From NCBI GenBank assembly GCA_905236925.1, contig CAJOQS010000214.1:1-5884 (forward strand): 5,884 nt of DNA, read 5' to 3'. A program made the position numbers and the translations under genes. How positions within the stretch are numbered: the stretch's first letter is position 1; each line of letters starts with the position of its first letter. This DNA is from an uncultured Lachnospiraceae bacterium. Lineage in GTDB: Bacteria > Bacillota > Clostridia > Lachnospirales > Lachnospiraceae. Below, piece by piece: positions 4,948 through 5,884 of the stretch. The notes beneath the pieces were generated by a model that saw nothing but the letters and a program-made list of their open reading frames with translations, had not been told where the DNA came from and did not search any database.

Positions 4948-5884
4948 ATGAGGAAATACAGGCTACGTATAGGTCTTGACGTTGATGACGTTCTTTACGA
5001 GTGCAATTCCTATGCGCTCAAGATACTGAGCGAGAGGTATCCCGACGAGGAACCCATGAGCATCAACGAGATCAAAGGCTGGGGAGAATTCGGGCGCCAT
5101 CCCAAGGAAAGAATAGCGCTTTTCTCCGATCCGGAGTTTGTACGGACACAGCCTATAGTTCAGGGCGCTCAGCGCTTTGTCAGCGAACTCTCGAAATTTG
5201 CGGATGTATTCTTTGTAACGGCTGTCCCGGTCGTATGCATGAGCGCAAGGGGCGAGCGGCTCTTACAGGATTTTCCCGAGATACCCGCACAGAATATAAT
5301 AATCGGTACCAGAAAAGACGTTATGTCTCTTGATATCCTGCTGGACGACGGAGCGCACAACATCTCGAATTCCAAGGCAACATATCCGGTGCTTCTGCGC
5401 AAGCCCTGGAATATGGACATGACCGGACTGCTCGCGGTTAACGGCTACAGCGACTTCCTGCAGCTCTGCAAGATGATCAGGAACTCCTTTAACGAGAAGG
5501 TCAACGATGTCAGCGACGGAGGAGTTATCTGTCTTGTAGGCCCTTCCGGCTCTCTAAAGAACGAGATCGCGAACGAGCTTGCGAAGAATTACGAGGAATA
5601 TGATAAGCCCGTCACATCAACGACCAGACCGCGCAGGGGCAACGAGTCCGACAACGCCTACAGGTTCATTTCCGAGGAGCAGTTCGTTCAGGAAAAGGAC
5701 GCCGGGAAATATATTGAAAGTACGGTTTATTCAAGGTACCATTTCGGAACCTCGGTGGAAGAGATCTGGCCCATCCAGGCAAGGGGGCATTATGCGATCA
5801 TCCCCATCGATGTATGCGGAGCTCTGAGCATCAAGAACCAGTTCAAGAGAAATTCGCTCCTTGTATTTGTCAACAGGGACAAAA
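4948..5884 (+). CDS. NT5C-type HAD 5'-nucleotidase fused to guanylate kinase-like domain, 3' end outside window
   Basis: 312 codons are visible before the right edge. Residues 7-180 form a HAD phosphatase of the 5'(3')-deoxyribonucleotidase (NT5C) type: motif I GLDVDDVLYECN (nucleophile D11, D13), motif II FFVTAVP (T91), motif III K123, and motif IV DILLDDGAHNI (D133, D134). Residues 191-312 match the first two thirds of guanylate kinase: P-loop region LVGPSGSLKNEIA (198-206), GMP-binding segment TSTTRPRRGNE (R227, R230, E233) with Y238, KYIES (E257), FGTS (267-269) and IIPIDVCGA (D288). The P-loop is degenerate: the last Gly is Leu203 and the Ser/Thr after K204 is Asn205, so ATP binding is doubtful. 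The GMP-binding segment is one residue short and has Asn232 where Gly is expected. There is no stop or frame change between the domains, so this is a true fusion. The ATG at 4948 is the only usable start after the in-frame TAA at 4921; AGAAGG (4929-4934) lies 13 nt away, a weak ribosome site. Substrate specificity cannot be read from the sequence. Confidence 0.85.
   Translation, partial: MRKYRLRIGLDVDDVLYECNSYALKILSERYPDEEPMSINEIKGWGEFGRHPKERIALFSDPEFVRTQPIVQGAQRFVSELSKFADVFFVTAVPVVCMSARGERLLQDFPEIPAQNIIIGTRKDVMSLDILLDDGAHNISNSKATYPVLLRKPWNMDMTGLLAVNGYSDFLQLCKMIRNSFNEKVNDVSDGGVICLVGPSGSLKNEIANELAKNYEEYDKPVTSTTRPRRGNESDNAYRFISEEQFVQEKDAGKYIESTVYSRYHFGTSVEEIWPIQARGHYAIIPIDVCGALSIKNQFKRNSLLVFVNRDK

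Noticed and set aside
5001..5333. Plus-strand open frame of 110 codons overlapping the fusion gene
   Set aside because: It runs in another frame through the HAD domain, which has clear catalytic motifs in the chosen frame, and has no recognisable domain of its own.

Overview
The window looks like ordinary chromosome from a Gram-positive anaerobe of the Clostridia, probably near the Lachnospiraceae. The reasons are two lipobox-bearing secreted proteins, a Cthe_2159-like beta-helix protein, a small cysteine-rich MOSC protein, GGAGG-type ribosome binding sites, extended -10 (TGN) promoters, and frequent ATA and AGA/AGG codons in DNA of balanced composition. The taxonomic call is inference. I see no rRNA, tRNA, CRISPR array, insertion sequence or phage gene.

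Layout. The window opens with the 5' part of a minus-strand gene for a DUF2161-type PD-(D/E)XK protein (1-268). It is divergent from a two-gene plus-strand operon encoding two lipoproteins: a ComEC-like metallo-beta-lactamase-fold hydrolase (356-1201) and a Cthe_2159/DUF4353-type carbohydrate-binding beta-helix protein (1210-2115). This operon converges tail to tail with a minus-strand GGDEF diguanylate cyclase (2112-3503), and the two stop codons share a palindromic TTAA. Upstream of the cyclase, also on the minus strand, lies a MOSC-domain protein (3597-4031). Divergent from MOSC is surE (4124-4834), followed 113 bp later by a gene running off the right edge (4948-5884). That last gene fuses an NT5C-type HAD 5'-nucleotidase to a guanylate-kinase-like domain.

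How the genes relate. The two lipoproteins should sit outside the membrane and are probably translationally coupled. SurE and the NT5C-guanylate kinase fusion both belong to nucleoside monophosphate metabolism and lie in the same direction, but the fusion gene has its own likely promoter. The cyclase makes c-di-GMP and appears to lack the product-inhibition site. The MOSC gene has no molybdenum-cofactor neighbours here.

The most unusual item is the fusion protein. A nucleotidase is joined to a guanylate kinase-like domain that keeps most GMP-binding positions, but its Walker A loop lacks the last glycine and the Ser/Thr after lysine. It may be a nucleotidase controlled by a GMP-sensing pseudokinase. 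Also noteworthy are an intrinsic-terminator-like hairpin with eight T's, antisense within the MOSC gene, and overlapping divergent promoters between MOSC and surE. No stretch over 300 bases lacks a gene.
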